Positions 51,105-60,325 of a stretch of DNA of 64,000 nt are shown piece by piece. The position numbers and the translations under genes are program-made. Each line of letters begins with the position of its first letter. Position 1 is the first letter of the stretch. The notes under the pieces were generated by a model, which saw only the letters and a program-made list of their open reading frames with translations, had not been told where the DNA came from and did not search any database. Source of the DNA: Terriglobia bacterium (GTDB lineage: Bacteria; Acidobacteriota; Terriglobia; Bryobacterales; Bryobacteraceae); contig JAJPJN010000070.1 of NCBI GenBank assembly GCA_021324185.1, positions 1 to 64,000 of the forward strand. The letters run 5' to 3'.

Positions 51105-51985
51105 TGCTTTATTATTTTGCACTGCGCCAGTTGCCTGGCCACGAGATATGGAGCGCGTGGGTCGATAAACGTCGCGGTCCCCACCTGGACCGCCTTCGCG
51201 CCTGCCATCAAAAATTCGGCCGCATCTTTGCCCGACGCGATCCCCCCGATCCCGATGACTGGAATGCGCACCGCGGCTGCGGCTTCCTTCACCATGCGAA
51301 GCGCAATCGGTTTGATGGCCGGACCCGAGAGCCCGCCTTGTCCCGCGCCGATGCGCGGCTGCCCCGTTGCTGGATCAAGCGCCAGCGCAACAAAAGTGTT
51401 CACCAGCGACACCGCATCAGCGCCGCTGCTCTCGGCAGTTTGTGCAAACGGCTCAATTCGCGCCACGTTGGGCGATAGCTTAACAACCAGCGGGCGTTTC
51501 GCAACCCGACGCGCCTGCGTCACCACTTCGCCCAGCAGCGAAGGGTCGCTACCAAACAAGATCCCGCTTTTGCGGGTATTGGGGCACGAGACATTCAACT
51601 CATAACCTGCAATGCCTTCGGCGTCCTCGAGCGCGCGCAGCACTTCAACATAATCCTCCACCGAATACCCGAAGACGTTGACGATCACCGGAACCGAATA
51701 GCGGCGCAATTTAGGAAGTTTGTCGAGCAGGAAAGCCGCCACGCCGACGTTTTGCAGGCCGACAGAATTGATCATTCCGGACGGCGTGTGCCAAAGCCGC
51801 GGGGCCGGATTGCCGGGCATCGGCTGGCGCGAAATGCCTTTGGTAATGATGCCGCCCAGTTGATTCAGGTCGACAATGCTGGCGAACTCGATGCCATAGC
51901 CAAACGTGCCGGAAGCGGCTAGAACGGGATTCCGCAGCCGGATCCCGCAGAGCTCAGTTTCAAGCGGAGCCGCGCGAGTCAGCAA
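51101..51985 (-). CDS. pyrD: Dihydroorotate dehydrogenase, class 1B catalytic subunit
   Basis: 294-residue flavoprotein that oxidises dihydroorotate to orotate in pyrimidine synthesis. The N-terminal [13 protein letters not shown], the catalytic Cys in [13 protein letters not shown] and the flavin-phosphate loop [15 protein letters not shown] match class 1B enzymes. These usually partner an iron-sulfur/flavin subunit PyrK that hands electrons to NAD; no pyrK is seen in this window. It overlaps ridA by 4 nt and is 6 bp downstream of the decarboxylase gene. Confidence 0.95.
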   Translation of the reverse strand: MLTRAAPLETELCGIRLRNPVLAASGTFGYGIEFASIVDLNQLGGIITKGISRQPMPGNPAPRLWHTPSGMINSVGLQNVGVAAFLLDKLPKLRRYSVPVIVNVFGYSVEDYVEVLRALEDAEGIAGYELNVSCPNTRKSGILFGSDPSLLGEVVTQARRVAKRPLVVKLSPNVARIEPFAQTAESSGADAVSLVNTFVALALDPATGQPRIGAGQGGLSGPAIKPIALRMVKEAAAAVRIPVIGIGGIASGKDAAEFLMAGAKAVQVGTATFIDPRAPYLVARQLAQCKIIKQ

Positions 51986-51991
51986 GCGGTC

Positions 51992-53407
51992 TCAACCCGC
52001 AACCGTCGCCGAAGCCTCGGCTGCAATCAGTTGTTGAGCGGTTTTCCCGATCAACTGCCACACTTCCCGAATGTCGGCTTCATTGGTCTGAAAATTACCG
52101 ATCGCAAAGCGTAGAACGAATCGGCCGTTCAGTACCGTATGCGAAAGGAACGCCTTGCCTGTGCGATTGATCTCTTGAAGCAGCCGTTGATTGAACTCGT
52201 TATCGCTTCGATGGCGGAAACACACCAGTGAAAACGGCACCGGCGCCACCACCTCAAAATCGCTGCTGGCTTCGATCAGCCCTTTCAACAATTGCGCCAG
52301 CCGCAGCGCCTCGCGCAGCATCGTGATAATCCCCTGGCGGCCGTAGTAACGGAACACGTACCACATCTTAAGCGCGCGGAATCGCCTGCCAAGCTGCACG
52401 CCGTAATCCATAAAGTTGACAACGACGTCGTCTTCAGCCGTTTTCAACACCTCTGATCCCAGGCGCGATGCGCGTCGCAGCACATCGGGCAAGCGCGTGT
52501 AGAGAACGCTGCAATCAATGCCGACGTAAAGCCATTTGTGCGGATTCAGAATCAATGAGTGCGCGCGTTGCACTCCATCGAAAATGTGCCGCATCTCCGG
52601 AACAACTGCCGCGGAGCCGCCGTAAGCCGCATCGACATGCAGCCAGACGCCGTACTGCTCGGCAATATCGGCGATCTCTGAAACCGGCTCGATGGCGCTC
52701 GTCGAAGTAGAGCCCACCGAAGCTACGATGCAGCAGGGCCGTTTGCCCGCAGCGAGGTCGCGCTCAATCGCCTCCCTCAAAAGGTCCGGACGCATGCGGA
52801 ACTGATCATCCAAACCGATGCGGCGCACATTCTCCTGGCCGAAACCCAGCGTAATAGCGCTCTTTTCCGCCGCCGAGTGCGTGTGTTCCGATACGTAAAC
52901 AGTCAGATCGCCGCGCATTCCGCGTGTGCGTGCTTCCGGATCGATAAATTCACGCGCTGCTCCGATTGCTTGCATCACCCCAATCGAGGCCGTGTCATAA
53001 ATAATGCCGAAGAAACTTTCATCCAGCCCCAGCCACTGCCGCAGCCATGCAAGCACCACCTGTTCGAGTTCGGTCGCTCCCGGCGAAGACTTCCACAACA
53101 TCGCATTCACGTTGAGCGCAGCACTCAGAAACTCTGCCAGCATCGAAGGCGGCGTGGAAGAAACCGAGAAATACGCCAGAAAGCGCGGATGATTCCAAAG
53201 CGTCAGCGCCGGAAAAATTGTGCTCTGAAAATCGGCAAAGATTTGCTCGATCGGTTCGCCCGTTTCGGGCGCGTTCTCTGGAAGCGCCGCTATCAACTCG
53301 CCGGGCTGCAAAGACGTGGTCACCGGATACTCGCGAACATGCTCCAGATAGCCGGCGATCCAGTCGGCATGCTTATACGCGGCGCTACGAAATTCTTCTA
53401 TCTCCAC
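51992..53407 (-). CDS. PLP-dependent aromatic-L-amino-acid-type decarboxylase
   Basis: 471-residue group II decarboxylase. Family features include the opening HPRFLAYFSVSSTPPSMLAE, the PLP-stacking His in VYVSEHTHSAAEKSAI, the Asp in WLHVDAAYGGSA and the Schiff-base lysine in LILNPHKWLYVGIDCSVLY. The likely reaction is amine formation from an aromatic amino acid such as tyrosine, tryptophan or DOPA. It lies at the end of the efflux gene set but need not be functionally linked. pyrD and ridA follow closely. Confidence 0.93.
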   Translation of the reverse strand: MEIEEFRSAAYKHADWIAGYLEHVREYPVTTSLQPGELIAALPENAPETGEPIEQIFADFQSTIFPALTLWNHPRFLAYFSVSSTPPSMLAEFLSAALNVNAMLWKSSPGATELEQVVLAWLRQWLGLDESFFGIIYDTASIGVMQAIGAAREFIDPEARTRGMRGDLTVYVSEHTHSAAEKSAITLGFGQENVRRIGLDDQFRMRPDLLREAIERDLAAGKRPCCIVASVGSTSTSAIEPVSEIADIAEQYGVWLHVDAAYGGSAAVVPEMRHIFDGVQRAHSLILNPHKWLYVGIDCSVLYTRLPDVLRRASRLGSEVLKTAEDDVVVNFMDYGVQLGRRFRALKMWYVFRYYGRQGIITMLREALRLAQLLKGLIEASSDFEVVAPVPFSLVCFRHRSDNEFNQRLLQEINRTGKAFLSHTVLNGRFVLRFAIGNFQTNEADIREVWQLIGKTAQQLIAAEASATVAG

Positions 53408-53437
53408 AGACGTCTCTGAACCATACTACGGCAGCTT

Positions 53438-55102
53438 TCACCGAACCTGCGGTGTCTCCACTATGATGCCGAAGCCATCGAGCAGGCTCCAGGTAGCGTG
53501 CTGGTAATTGATATAGGCTTCCTGATAGCTGACGTATGCGTTGACCAGGGCATTTTCTGCACTGGTTAGGCGCGTCTGCGCATCCAGCAGCTCGAACGCG
53601 GTGATGCTGCCGAGCTGGTATTTCTGCTGCTCGGCATCGACATTCTGCCGCGCCAGATCGCGCGCCCGGAGCGCGGCTTCAATGGTTGCGTCGGCGAGTT
53701 CAATGGAGTGGGTCGCCTGGCGTACATCCAAAATAATCTGCTCCTTCGTCTGCCGCTGCCGGTAGCGATCGCGCGTGCGATTGACCAGCGCATCGGCAAG
53801 GTTCGCCTTTGCGGTCGGGTTGTGAAAAGGAAAGGTAGCCGTCAGACTGAATCCATAAGTGGGATAGCTGAAATCCAGAACCTGCTGCAGCGTGGTTCCC
53901 AGGCCGGGCGGGACGACAGTGGACGTCACCCCGACTGTGCTGCCACTGGTGAGCTGGTTAAAAGCAGGACCCGATGAGCCGCCTTGCAGCGCCAGGTCCA
54001 ATCGCGGCAGCAGTGCATCGCGGCTGGCGCGCGCGTTCATCTCATCTACGGACACAGCGGCGTCGGCCGCCGTGACTTCCGGCCGCGCTTGCAGCGCCTT
54101 GGCTAACGCCTGCTCGAACGGAAGAATGGTGGAGCGGTCCGGAAGGGCGGAAGGATCATCGTCGAGAATGATTTCTGTTTCACGCAACTGCGGCGTCAGG
54201 TCTGCGCCGATCAGCCGGCGCAATCCGTCCAATAGCACCTTGTACTCATATTGGGCCTGAATCAGATCACGGCCGCGCTCGGCCACCTGTGTCTCCGATT
54301 GAAAAATATCCAGCCGCGACAGCGCGCCCAGATCAAGCGCCAGTTTGTCGTGTTCGTAAGACTGCTTTGCCAGATCTACCGCTTGTTGATAAACGCGAAT
54401 GTTGTCGCGCGCGAGAATCGCCTGCCAGTATTGGACACCGGCCTGCTCTACGGCGGTGGCGATCGATGCCTCGCTCTGTTTCGACGTGATGAGCAGTTCC
54501 GACCGGGCAACGCGCAGAGGATTCAGAGACTGCAGATTCGTCCGGTTCTGCAGCAGCGGCTGCGTCAATTGAAAATTCAGAACGCCGAACAGAGTCGGAT
54601 ACGGATAGCTGTTGCCGGAGCTGCGATATCCGGTGAACGTTGCATCGAAGCGCTCGCCGGTCGGAAGGAGCTGTGTGTAGTTGAGAATGGATGTCTGGCT
54701 GAGGCTGTTAATGGTCTGCGGCAGCGCGATCTGGCCGCCACTCGGCGATCCCGCGATCGAGTAGCTTAACGGTGACACCGAACGCACCGCGTTGAAGCTC
54801 AGGTTCAGGCTCGGATCGAACGGATTTTTCGCGCTTTCGATCTGATCCGCGGCCGTGTAGACTTCAAGGCGCGTAATCTGAACATCGGCAAAATTTTTCA
54901 GCACCAGGCCAAGAAACTCCCGGAGCTGAAGATGCAGCTTGCCATCTACAATTCGCTCCTGCAGGCCCTCTATCTCGCGCTCGGTTACCTCGCTCGCGCC
55001 GAAGCGATTCTTCCAGTACCGTTTAAAAACATCCTGAGCGGGGGAGAGCGCGCCCGCAAGCAGGAAAACAAGGATGCACCACCCAAGGGAGGTCTTATTC
55101 AT
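53438..55102 (-). CDS. TolC-like outer-membrane efflux protein
   Basis: 554-residue exported protein of the outer-membrane factor family. A signal peptide (WCILVFLLAGALSPAQD) is followed by two repeats of the helix-strand-helix TolC pattern, for example EASIATAVEQAGVQYWQAIL and QQKYQLGSITAFELLDAQ. It should form a trimeric tunnel that joins an inner-membrane efflux complex to the outside. The ATG at 55102 follows the permease stop by 5 bp; an earlier in-frame start would lie within the permease gene. A long N-terminal insert (residues 25-85) precedes the first repeat. Confidence 0.92.
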   Translation of the reverse strand: MNKTSLGWCILVFLLAGALSPAQDVFKRYWKNRFGASEVTEREIEGLQERIVDGKLHLQLREFLGLVLKNFADVQITRLEVYTAADQIESAKNPFDPSLNLSFNAVRSVSPLSYSIAGSPSGGQIALPQTINSLSQTSILNYTQLLPTGERFDATFTGYRSSGNSYPYPTLFGVLNFQLTQPLLQNRTNLQSLNPLRVARSELLITSKQSEASIATAVEQAGVQYWQAILARDNIRVYQQAVDLAKQSYEHDKLALDLGALSRLDIFQSETQVAERGRDLIQAQYEYKVLLDGLRRLIGADLTPQLRETEIILDDDPSALPDRSTILPFEQALAKALQARPEVTAADAAVSVDEMNARASRDALLPRLDLALQGGSSGPAFNQLTSGSTVGVTSTVVPPGLGTTLQQVLDFSYPTYGFSLTATFPFHNPTAKANLADALVNRTRDRYRQRQTKEQIILDVRQATHSIELADATIEAALRARDLARQNVDAEQQKYQLGSITAFELLDAQTRLTSAENALVNAYVSYQEAYINYQHATWSLLDGFGIIVETPQVR

Positions 55103-55107
55103 GAGTT

Positions 55108-56364
55108 TTATTCGTAACGAAGAGCTTCGATGGGATCGACCGCCGCTGCTTTCTGTGCGGGGTAGATGCCGAACACCAGTCCCACCGCTACCGACACACC
55201 GAATGCAATCAAAATAGATGCTGATGTAACGATGGTCTTCCAATCGGCGGTTTTGGCGATCAGCCAGGAAAGCAGATAACCGAAGGCGATCCCGGCGATG
55301 CCGCCTCCGATCGAGATCAGCACCGATTCAAGAAGAAACTGGCGCACAATATCGATGCGGCGGGCGCCGGTCGCGCGGCGAATACCGATTTCGCGCGTGC
55401 GCTCCAGCACGGTTGCCAGAACGATGTTCATGATGCCGATCCCGCCCACGAGCAGCGAAATAGCCGCAATCGCCACCATCACGTAAGTAAAAATCGTTTG
55501 CGAACGCTGCTGCTCTGCCAGCAATTCGGCCGGAATCGTAACGGAAAAATCGGGAGTGTTGTGATGGGTCGAATTCAGAATTGCGGTAACGACACGCGCC
55601 GCGCTCGTGCTCTCGGCATTCGCTTTGAGCCGTATATCGACGCCGTCCAATTCATCTTTTAAATATCCACCCACATCGTAAAAACGATATTGAAATGTAG
55701 AGAGCGGGATGTATATGAGGCGGTTCGGGTCGGTCGCCTGTGTGCCGGATCCGGAACTGGTCAGCGCTTTCAACACTCCGATCACGCGTAGCCACGTATC
55801 GTTTACCTTGATGTACTTGCCGGTTGCCGGCGCATAGCCGAATAGCGAGATCTTGGCGGCTTCGCCCAACACGCACACGGCTGCACCGGTGAGCTGGTTA
55901 TTCGCATTGAAGCTCGATCCCTCCGCGAAGCTCCAGTTGTGAATGGCGGCATAAGAAGGTTCCACTCCGTAAAGTTCCGGCATGGCGTCGCTTGGATGCG
56001 GAAATAGCTGCGTGGGATGAAGCGACTTGCGCGGCGAGATGAGCTCAATGGCATTTACATTTGCGCGCAGGATGCGCACGTCTCGCTCCGTCAGGCCGGG
56101 AGAATCGCGCCGCCGCTGCTGCAGTTCCTGATCGCTGCCCGCAGGGTGTGAATCGACCAGCAGGTTGCGCACGCCAAGCTGTTCAATAAAACGCAGCGAT
56201 TCTTCACGCGCGCCGGCGCCAATCGCCAGCATCCCGATCACCGCCCCAACGCCGAAAATGATTCCGAGCGCCGTGAGTACGGTTCGGGTTTTCTGATTCC
56301 AAAGATTCTGAACGGCCAGCGCCACGTCGGAGGCATAGCGCTGCAGCACTTCCGTTCCGCTCAT
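55108..56364 (-). CDS. MacB-like ABC transporter permease (no ATPase domain)
   Basis: 418-residue permease with one N-terminal transmembrane helix (TVLTALGIIFGVGAVIGMLAIG), a large periplasmic domain and three C-terminal FtsX-type helices (IAAISLLVGGIGIMNIVLA; SVLISIGGGIAGIAFGYL). This is the membrane half of MacB-type mechanotransmission transporters. The usual N-terminal ATPase domain is absent, and no separate ATPase is encoded nearby. It overlaps the adaptor gene upstream by 4 nt (ATGA) and precedes the TolC-like gene, so it clearly belongs to this export set. Confidence 0.93.
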   Translation of the reverse strand: MSGTEVLQRYASDVALAVQNLWNQKTRTVLTALGIIFGVGAVIGMLAIGAGAREESLRFIEQLGVRNLLVDSHPAGSDQELQQRRRDSPGLTERDVRILRANVNAIELISPRKSLHPTQLFPHPSDAMPELYGVEPSYAAIHNWSFAEGSSFNANNQLTGAAVCVLGEAAKISLFGYAPATGKYIKVNDTWLRVIGVLKALTSSGSGTQATDPNRLIYIPLSTFQYRFYDVGGYLKDELDGVDIRLKANAESTSAARVVTAILNSTHHNTPDFSVTIPAELLAEQQRSQTIFTYVMVAIAAISLLVGGIGIMNIVLATVLERTREIGIRRATGARRIDIVRQFLLESVLISIGGGIAGIAFGYLLSWLIAKTADWKTIVTSASILIAFGVSVAVGLVFGIYPAQKAAAVDPIEALRYE

Positions 56365-57731
56365 TTAGGAAGAGCTCCCAAGGGCCCTTTCGAGGCAGCG
56401 GGTTTTTTCGGCTGCGCGCTCTCGGTGGGATTCGCCAGCGCGACCTCCTGGCCTTCCTTCAAACCCGTTATCACTACGCGCGTCTCGTTACGCCGGACCA
56501 GAACAACATCTTTTCTGGTAAATGTCCCGCCGGAGCGCACGTAGACGAAATTTTTTCCGTCGCTTTCAAACAACGCCTGTGCCGGCAGCGAAAGCACGTT
56601 GTGCAGCGTGTCGGTCGTGATCTCCAGCTTCGCGCTCATCCCGGGGCGAAGTTCCGCCACGGTGCCGTCCAAAGCCACTTTGCATTCGAAGCGCCGGTTC
56701 CAGGGCGGCCCCGAAGTGCCGCCGATATCTTTCACGTGCCCGTTGAAGACCCGGCCCGGCACGGCAATGGCAGTGATCGTGACTTTATCGCCCACGGCCA
56801 AATGGCCCCGATCCAGCTCGCCGATGTTCGCCCCCGCCTCCCAGTTGCTCAGGTCGGGAATCTCGGCCACCGCCATACCGGGCCGTACTTCGTCGCCGAT
56901 TTGAAAAACCGGAAGCGTCATCCCGATAAAGGCGATGTTCAGGTTCGTATTTTGTCGCAGCGAGACATAGCCGGCGTGCTTTGCGCGCAGCGTCAGCGAC
57001 TGAATATTTTGTTTCGCCGTAAGCGCCTGAGTTTGCGCCTTGCCCTGGCCCGCCTGCTGCATGGCAATACCGGCCTCGTCTGTAGTCTTTCTGTTCGCCA
57101 TGTTCTGCTTCAATTGAGCCAGCCGGTCGCGCGCCACTCGAAGCGCCAGATCGTTCTGTTTGGCGGCAATCGCAGAAAGCAGCGGGTTTTTCCGCACATC
57201 CAGCTCGGCGAGTTTTACATCGGTCTCCGCCTTCAGCAGCGCATAGCGGTCGTCTTCTTCGTCGGCGAGCAGTTGCGCCCTCGCCTGCGCCACGTGCTGT
57301 TCGGCTTCAGCCAGATCCGAATTGGCTTCGCGCAGTGCATACTCCTGGTCGGTGGTATCAAACTGCGCGACAATATCGCCCGGCTTTACTTGTTCGCCGT
57401 TTTGACGCAGGAAGATCAGGTGCAGCGCCGCGCTGCCAATCATCGGAGCGGTGAGCAGTTCGGAGTTGCCGCCGCGAATTGTGCCATTCGCAAACACCGA
57501 TAAGGACAGGTCGCCGCGCAAGACCTTAACCACGGGCACTTCGCCCTTTGATCCGGCTTGCAGTTTGCGATACGCCCGCACGGCATACCAACCGGCTAAA
57601 GCAATGAGGCCGCAAACGGCGGAAACAGCCAGCGACCGGCGAAGCCAGCGCCGTTTACGCGAGCGCCGCGGCTCGGGCGCTCTTTCGGGCTGAGGCGGTG
57701 AAGCAGGCGCAGGTGCAGAGATAACGCTCAC
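56361..57731 (-). CDS. HlyD/MacA-type periplasmic adaptor (third in tandem)
   Basis: 456-residue membrane-fusion protein. An N-terminal transmembrane helix (SLAVSAVCGLIALAGWYAV) follows a Pro/Arg-rich cytoplasmic start. Then come a barrel-sandwich strand, a long coiled-coil hairpin (about residues 130-240) and C-terminal beta-barrel domains with AEIPDLSNWEAGANIGELDR and GMSAKLEITTDTLHNVLSLP. It would link the permease to the TolC-like tunnel. The C-terminal tail is Pro/Ala/Lys-rich. It is co-translated with its neighbours on both sides through 4-nt overlaps. Confidence 0.92.
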   Translation of the reverse strand: MSVISAPAPASPPQPERAPEPRRSRKRRWLRRSLAVSAVCGLIALAGWYAVRAYRKLQAGSKGEVPVVKVLRGDLSLSVFANGTIRGGNSELLTAPMIGSAALHLIFLRQNGEQVKPGDIVAQFDTTDQEYALREANSDLAEAEQHVAQARAQLLADEEDDRYALLKAETDVKLAELDVRKNPLLSAIAAKQNDLALRVARDRLAQLKQNMANRKTTDEAGIAMQQAGQGKAQTQALTAKQNIQSLTLRAKHAGYVSLRQNTNLNIAFIGMTLPVFQIGDEVRPGMAVAEIPDLSNWEAGANIGELDRGHLAVGDKVTITAIAVPGRVFNGHVKDIGGTSGPPWNRRFECKVALDGTVAELRPGMSAKLEITTDTLHNVLSLPAQALFESDGKNFVYVRSGGTFTRKDVVLVRRNETRVVITGLKEGQEVALANPTESAQPKKPAASKGPLGALPK

Positions 57732-58969
57732 TTGGCCTGCTCCACCGGCTGAACCAGTGCGACTACACTTCCCGCCGCAATTCCCAAAACCGCGATCTCA
57801 TCCGGATTGCGCGCTTCAATCTTCACTTCCGCCGGTTCGAAGGCGTGCTCACGCCTCACGTAAACAGCCGGTTTGCCGTGCACCGTAAACAGAGCACGCG
57901 CCGGAATACTGATCGCCCCCGGCAGTTTCTGCTGGACGATATCTGCTCCGGCGTTCATGCCGGGACGCATGCGCGGGTCGATCTTTTTCAGTCCCGCAAA
58001 AGCGCGGAAGGTCCGCACGGGCGGCCATTCTTCGAAACTTGTTTCCGCCAGCAAGGATATGGACACCAGCTTGCCCTCGAGCGTCTGCTCCGGGAAGGCA
58101 TCCACATGCACCAGCACCGGATCGGCAATGGCAATGCGCCCCCGGTCTTCTTCGTCGACTTTGCTTTCCATCTCCAGCGTGGAAAGATCAGGAATTTGCG
58201 CGATAGCCGCGCCCGGATAAGCATGGTCGCCCACCTTATAATTGGTGGCGTTCATCCATCCCTGCGTCGTGTTCGTCAAATAGGTCACGATGCCCGAAAT
58301 CGGCGTCTTCACTTCCATTTGCGCCAGGCGCCGCTGCACCAGCCTCAACTCCGATTGCGCCTGATCGCGAAGACGAGTCTGGGAAGCGATCTTGGCCTCA
58401 TTCGAAGCCCTGTGCAAATCGGCCGTCGCCTGCTGCACTTTTACTTTCTCTTCCGCCATCTGGAAATCGATCTTGCTTTCTTCGCCTTGAATCGCGCTTA
58501 CGATCGCTTGCTTCGACGCCTCCAGCCGCGCCTTTTCCATATCCGCTTTCGCCTTTGCGAGATCGAGGTTATCCTGATCCGCGTCGATTTTTTCCTGCGC
58601 GACCGCCTGCTCGAGTGAAGCCTGCGCCTGCTTCAGCGCCTGCGTTTTCTCCCGCAAATCCTGCTGCAGCTTGCTGCCGTCAAATCGAATCACCACGTCG
58701 CCGGCATTGACTTGTTTGTTCACCGGTGCAAGCCACACGATCTGAAGGTCTGGAACATCCAGAGGCGCGGTCAACTCCACTCGCCGCCTGGCTTCGAGCG
58801 TGCCGCGGCACCGCACAAAGACGAGGAAGTCGCCCTTTTTCGCAGTTGCGGTAGGGACGTTCACATCAGGATGCGAGCGCCAGCCTCGAATCAAGCCAAA
58901 ACTCAAACCGCCCAGGACCACGATTGCGATCCCCAGACGTAGCGCCGCTCTTGTTTTGCCGCGGCTCAC
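57728..58969 (-). CDS. HlyD/MacA-type periplasmic adaptor (second in tandem)
   Basis: 413-residue membrane-fusion protein with an N-terminal transmembrane helix (LRLGIAIVVLGGLSFGLIRGW), a long coiled-coil hairpin of alternating Gln/Lys/Glu-rich heptads (about residues 115-215) and C-terminal barrel domains (AQIPDLSTLEMESKVDEEDR; KLPGAISIPARALF). It resembles the adaptor on either side but is not a near-identical copy. It overlaps both neighbours by 4 nt. It is probably part of a hetero-oligomeric adaptor ring or a set with different partners. Confidence 0.92.
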   Translation of the reverse strand: MSRGKTRAALRLGIAIVVLGGLSFGLIRGWRSHPDVNVPTATAKKGDFLVFVRCRGTLEARRRVELTAPLDVPDLQIVWLAPVNKQVNAGDVVIRFDGSKLQQDLREKTQALKQAQASLEQAVAQEKIDADQDNLDLAKAKADMEKARLEASKQAIVSAIQGEESKIDFQMAEEKVKVQQATADLHRASNEAKIASQTRLRDQAQSELRLVQRRLAQMEVKTPISGIVTYLTNTTQGWMNATNYKVGDHAYPGAAIAQIPDLSTLEMESKVDEEDRGRIAIADPVLVHVDAFPEQTLEGKLVSISLLAETSFEEWPPVRTFRAFAGLKKIDPRMRPGMNAGADIVQQKLPGAISIPARALFTVHGKPAVYVRREHAFEPAEVKIEARNPDEIAVLGIAAGSVVALVQPVEQAK

Positions 58970-59946
58970 CTGTGTTCACTCCCGCGAGCCGCTGGAAGGC
59001 GGATGTCCACTGCGGCGGAAAGATCCGGCAGAAGGTGCGCATCGCTTTCCGTCAGCCGGAAACGCGCTGCGAATGTTTTGATGGGAGTGCCCAAAGCTGC
59101 CGATGCCACGGGACTGGCCGATTCGAACCGCGCGTGAAAGCTCAGCGCCGGAAAGGCGTCCACGTGGACGATGGCGACTGTGCCGGGCGCCAGCGCCGCG
59201 ACATCCGGCTCCTCGATCGACGCATCTACTGCCATTTCGCCGGGATCGAAAAGGCGCAGAATCGGGCTGCCCGGCCAAAGCTGGTCGCCTTCTTCGGCAT
59301 GCCCCATGGAATTATTGCGCCAGACGTTCTGGAGCGCCACTATGCCGTCAAGCGGCGCGCGCAGTTCCAGCTTGGCAATGTTCGATTTCGCGCGATCCAC
59401 CGCTACTTTCTGGCGATCGCGCTGCAGTTCCAGCACTCGGCTTTCGGCCGCCTCCGCCTGCTCGTGGTAGAGCTTCGATTTCATCAGGCTGGCCACGTGC
59501 TCCCGCGCATCCGCCAGCGTAATCTCGTTCTTCTGGCGATCGATATCGCTCAAAATCGGCCCTTTGCGCACCTCGATTTCGGCTTTGGCGAGATCGGCTT
59601 TGGCCTGCTCCAGATCCGCCTCGCGCTTGGCGGCGTTGTTCCGGTGCTCGGCGGCTTTTTGTTCCACCTGATGGCTGAGATCGTCGTATTTTGCGCTCGC
59701 ATCGCGCAAAGCTTGCAGCTCCTTGACCTCGTCAAACTCGGCCAGAAGGTCGCCTTTGCGAACCTTGGTGCCATTCGGCACCAGCTTGGTGAGGGTCAGG
59801 TTGCCGCCTTGGCCTTGAATGAGCGGCACTTGGACGATATACGATTTCACCGGCTGAATGATCCCGGTAACGCGCACAGTCCGGCCGGCATCCGCGGCAA
59901 AGAACAGCGCGCCGCAGCCGAGCAGGCAGAGCAACTGGCGTTTCAC
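58966..59946 (-). CDS. HlyD/MacA-type periplasmic adaptor (first in tandem)
   Basis: 326-residue adaptor and the first gene of the efflux set. With the GTG at 59946, preceded by GGGGGA, it begins with a signal peptide (LLCLLGCGALFFAADAG) instead of a membrane anchor, so it may be released into the periplasm. It has a barrel-sandwich strand, a coiled-coil hairpin (about residues 70-160) and a beta barrel. An alternative GTG/ATG start at 60003 would add 19 hydrophilic residues before the signal. It overlaps the second adaptor gene by 4 nt. Confidence 0.9.
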   Translation of the reverse strand: MKRQLLCLLGCGALFFAADAGRTVRVTGIIQPVKSYIVQVPLIQGQGGNLTLTKLVPNGTKVRKGDLLAEFDEVKELQALRDASAKYDDLSHQVEQKAAEHRNNAAKREADLEQAKADLAKAEIEVRKGPILSDIDRQKNEITLADAREHVASLMKSKLYHEQAEAAESRVLELQRDRQKVAVDRAKSNIAKLELRAPLDGIVALQNVWRNNSMGHAEEGDQLWPGSPILRLFDPGEMAVDASIEEPDVAALAPGTVAIVHVDAFPALSFHARFESASPVASAALGTPIKTFAARFRLTESDAHLLPDLSAAVDIRLPAARGSEHR

Positions 59947-60085
59947 GATTCCCCCGGGTCTAAACAGCACCTTTAGACGGACAACTGGCGCAAAGGTTCC
60001 CAACCATCAGTACGTTTCTCACTAGCTTAGCTTTCAGCCGTCAGCCGTGCCTAACTGTCGCCCGCTGAACGCCGCCTCACATAAC

Positions 60086-60325
60086 ATGGACAGTACGATG
60101 TTCTGGATTCAGGAAGGCGAATCTTCGCGCCGGCTCTACCGCAGCCTCGCCGATGAGCGCGACGACAATCCCGCCGGCGCCATCGAGTTTCAGGACGGCA
60201 TCCAACAGTGGATTGGACTGGATTACACCAAGCCCGACGATTCGAACACCGGATGCGTCGCCTTGGGGCCTTTTCTGACCGAAGAGGAGGCGGAAGATGC
60301 AGTTGAAAAATCGGTCGCTTGCTGA
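60086..60325 (+). CDS. Small acidic protein of unknown function
   Basis: 79-residue acidic protein (MDSTMFWIQEGESSRRLYRS, later WIGLDYTKPDDSNTGCVALG and EEEAEDAVEKS). The composition is protein-like and the pattern GPFLTEEEAEDAVE suggests a small folded domain, but I know no function. The ATG at 60086 or at 60098 could start it. Its last 103 bases overlap the opposite-strand gene 60223-60774, so one of the two might be annotated too long. Confidence 0.55.
   Translation: MDSTMFWIQEGESSRRLYRSLADERDDNPAGAIEFQDGIQQWIGLDYTKPDDSNTGCVALGPFLTEEEAEDAVEKSVAC

Noticed and set aside
58924-59976. Plus-strand frame of 350 codons opposite the first adaptor gene
   Set aside because: The opposite frame encodes a clear HlyD-type adaptor with signal peptide and 4-nt overlap to its neighbour; this frame has no family pattern.
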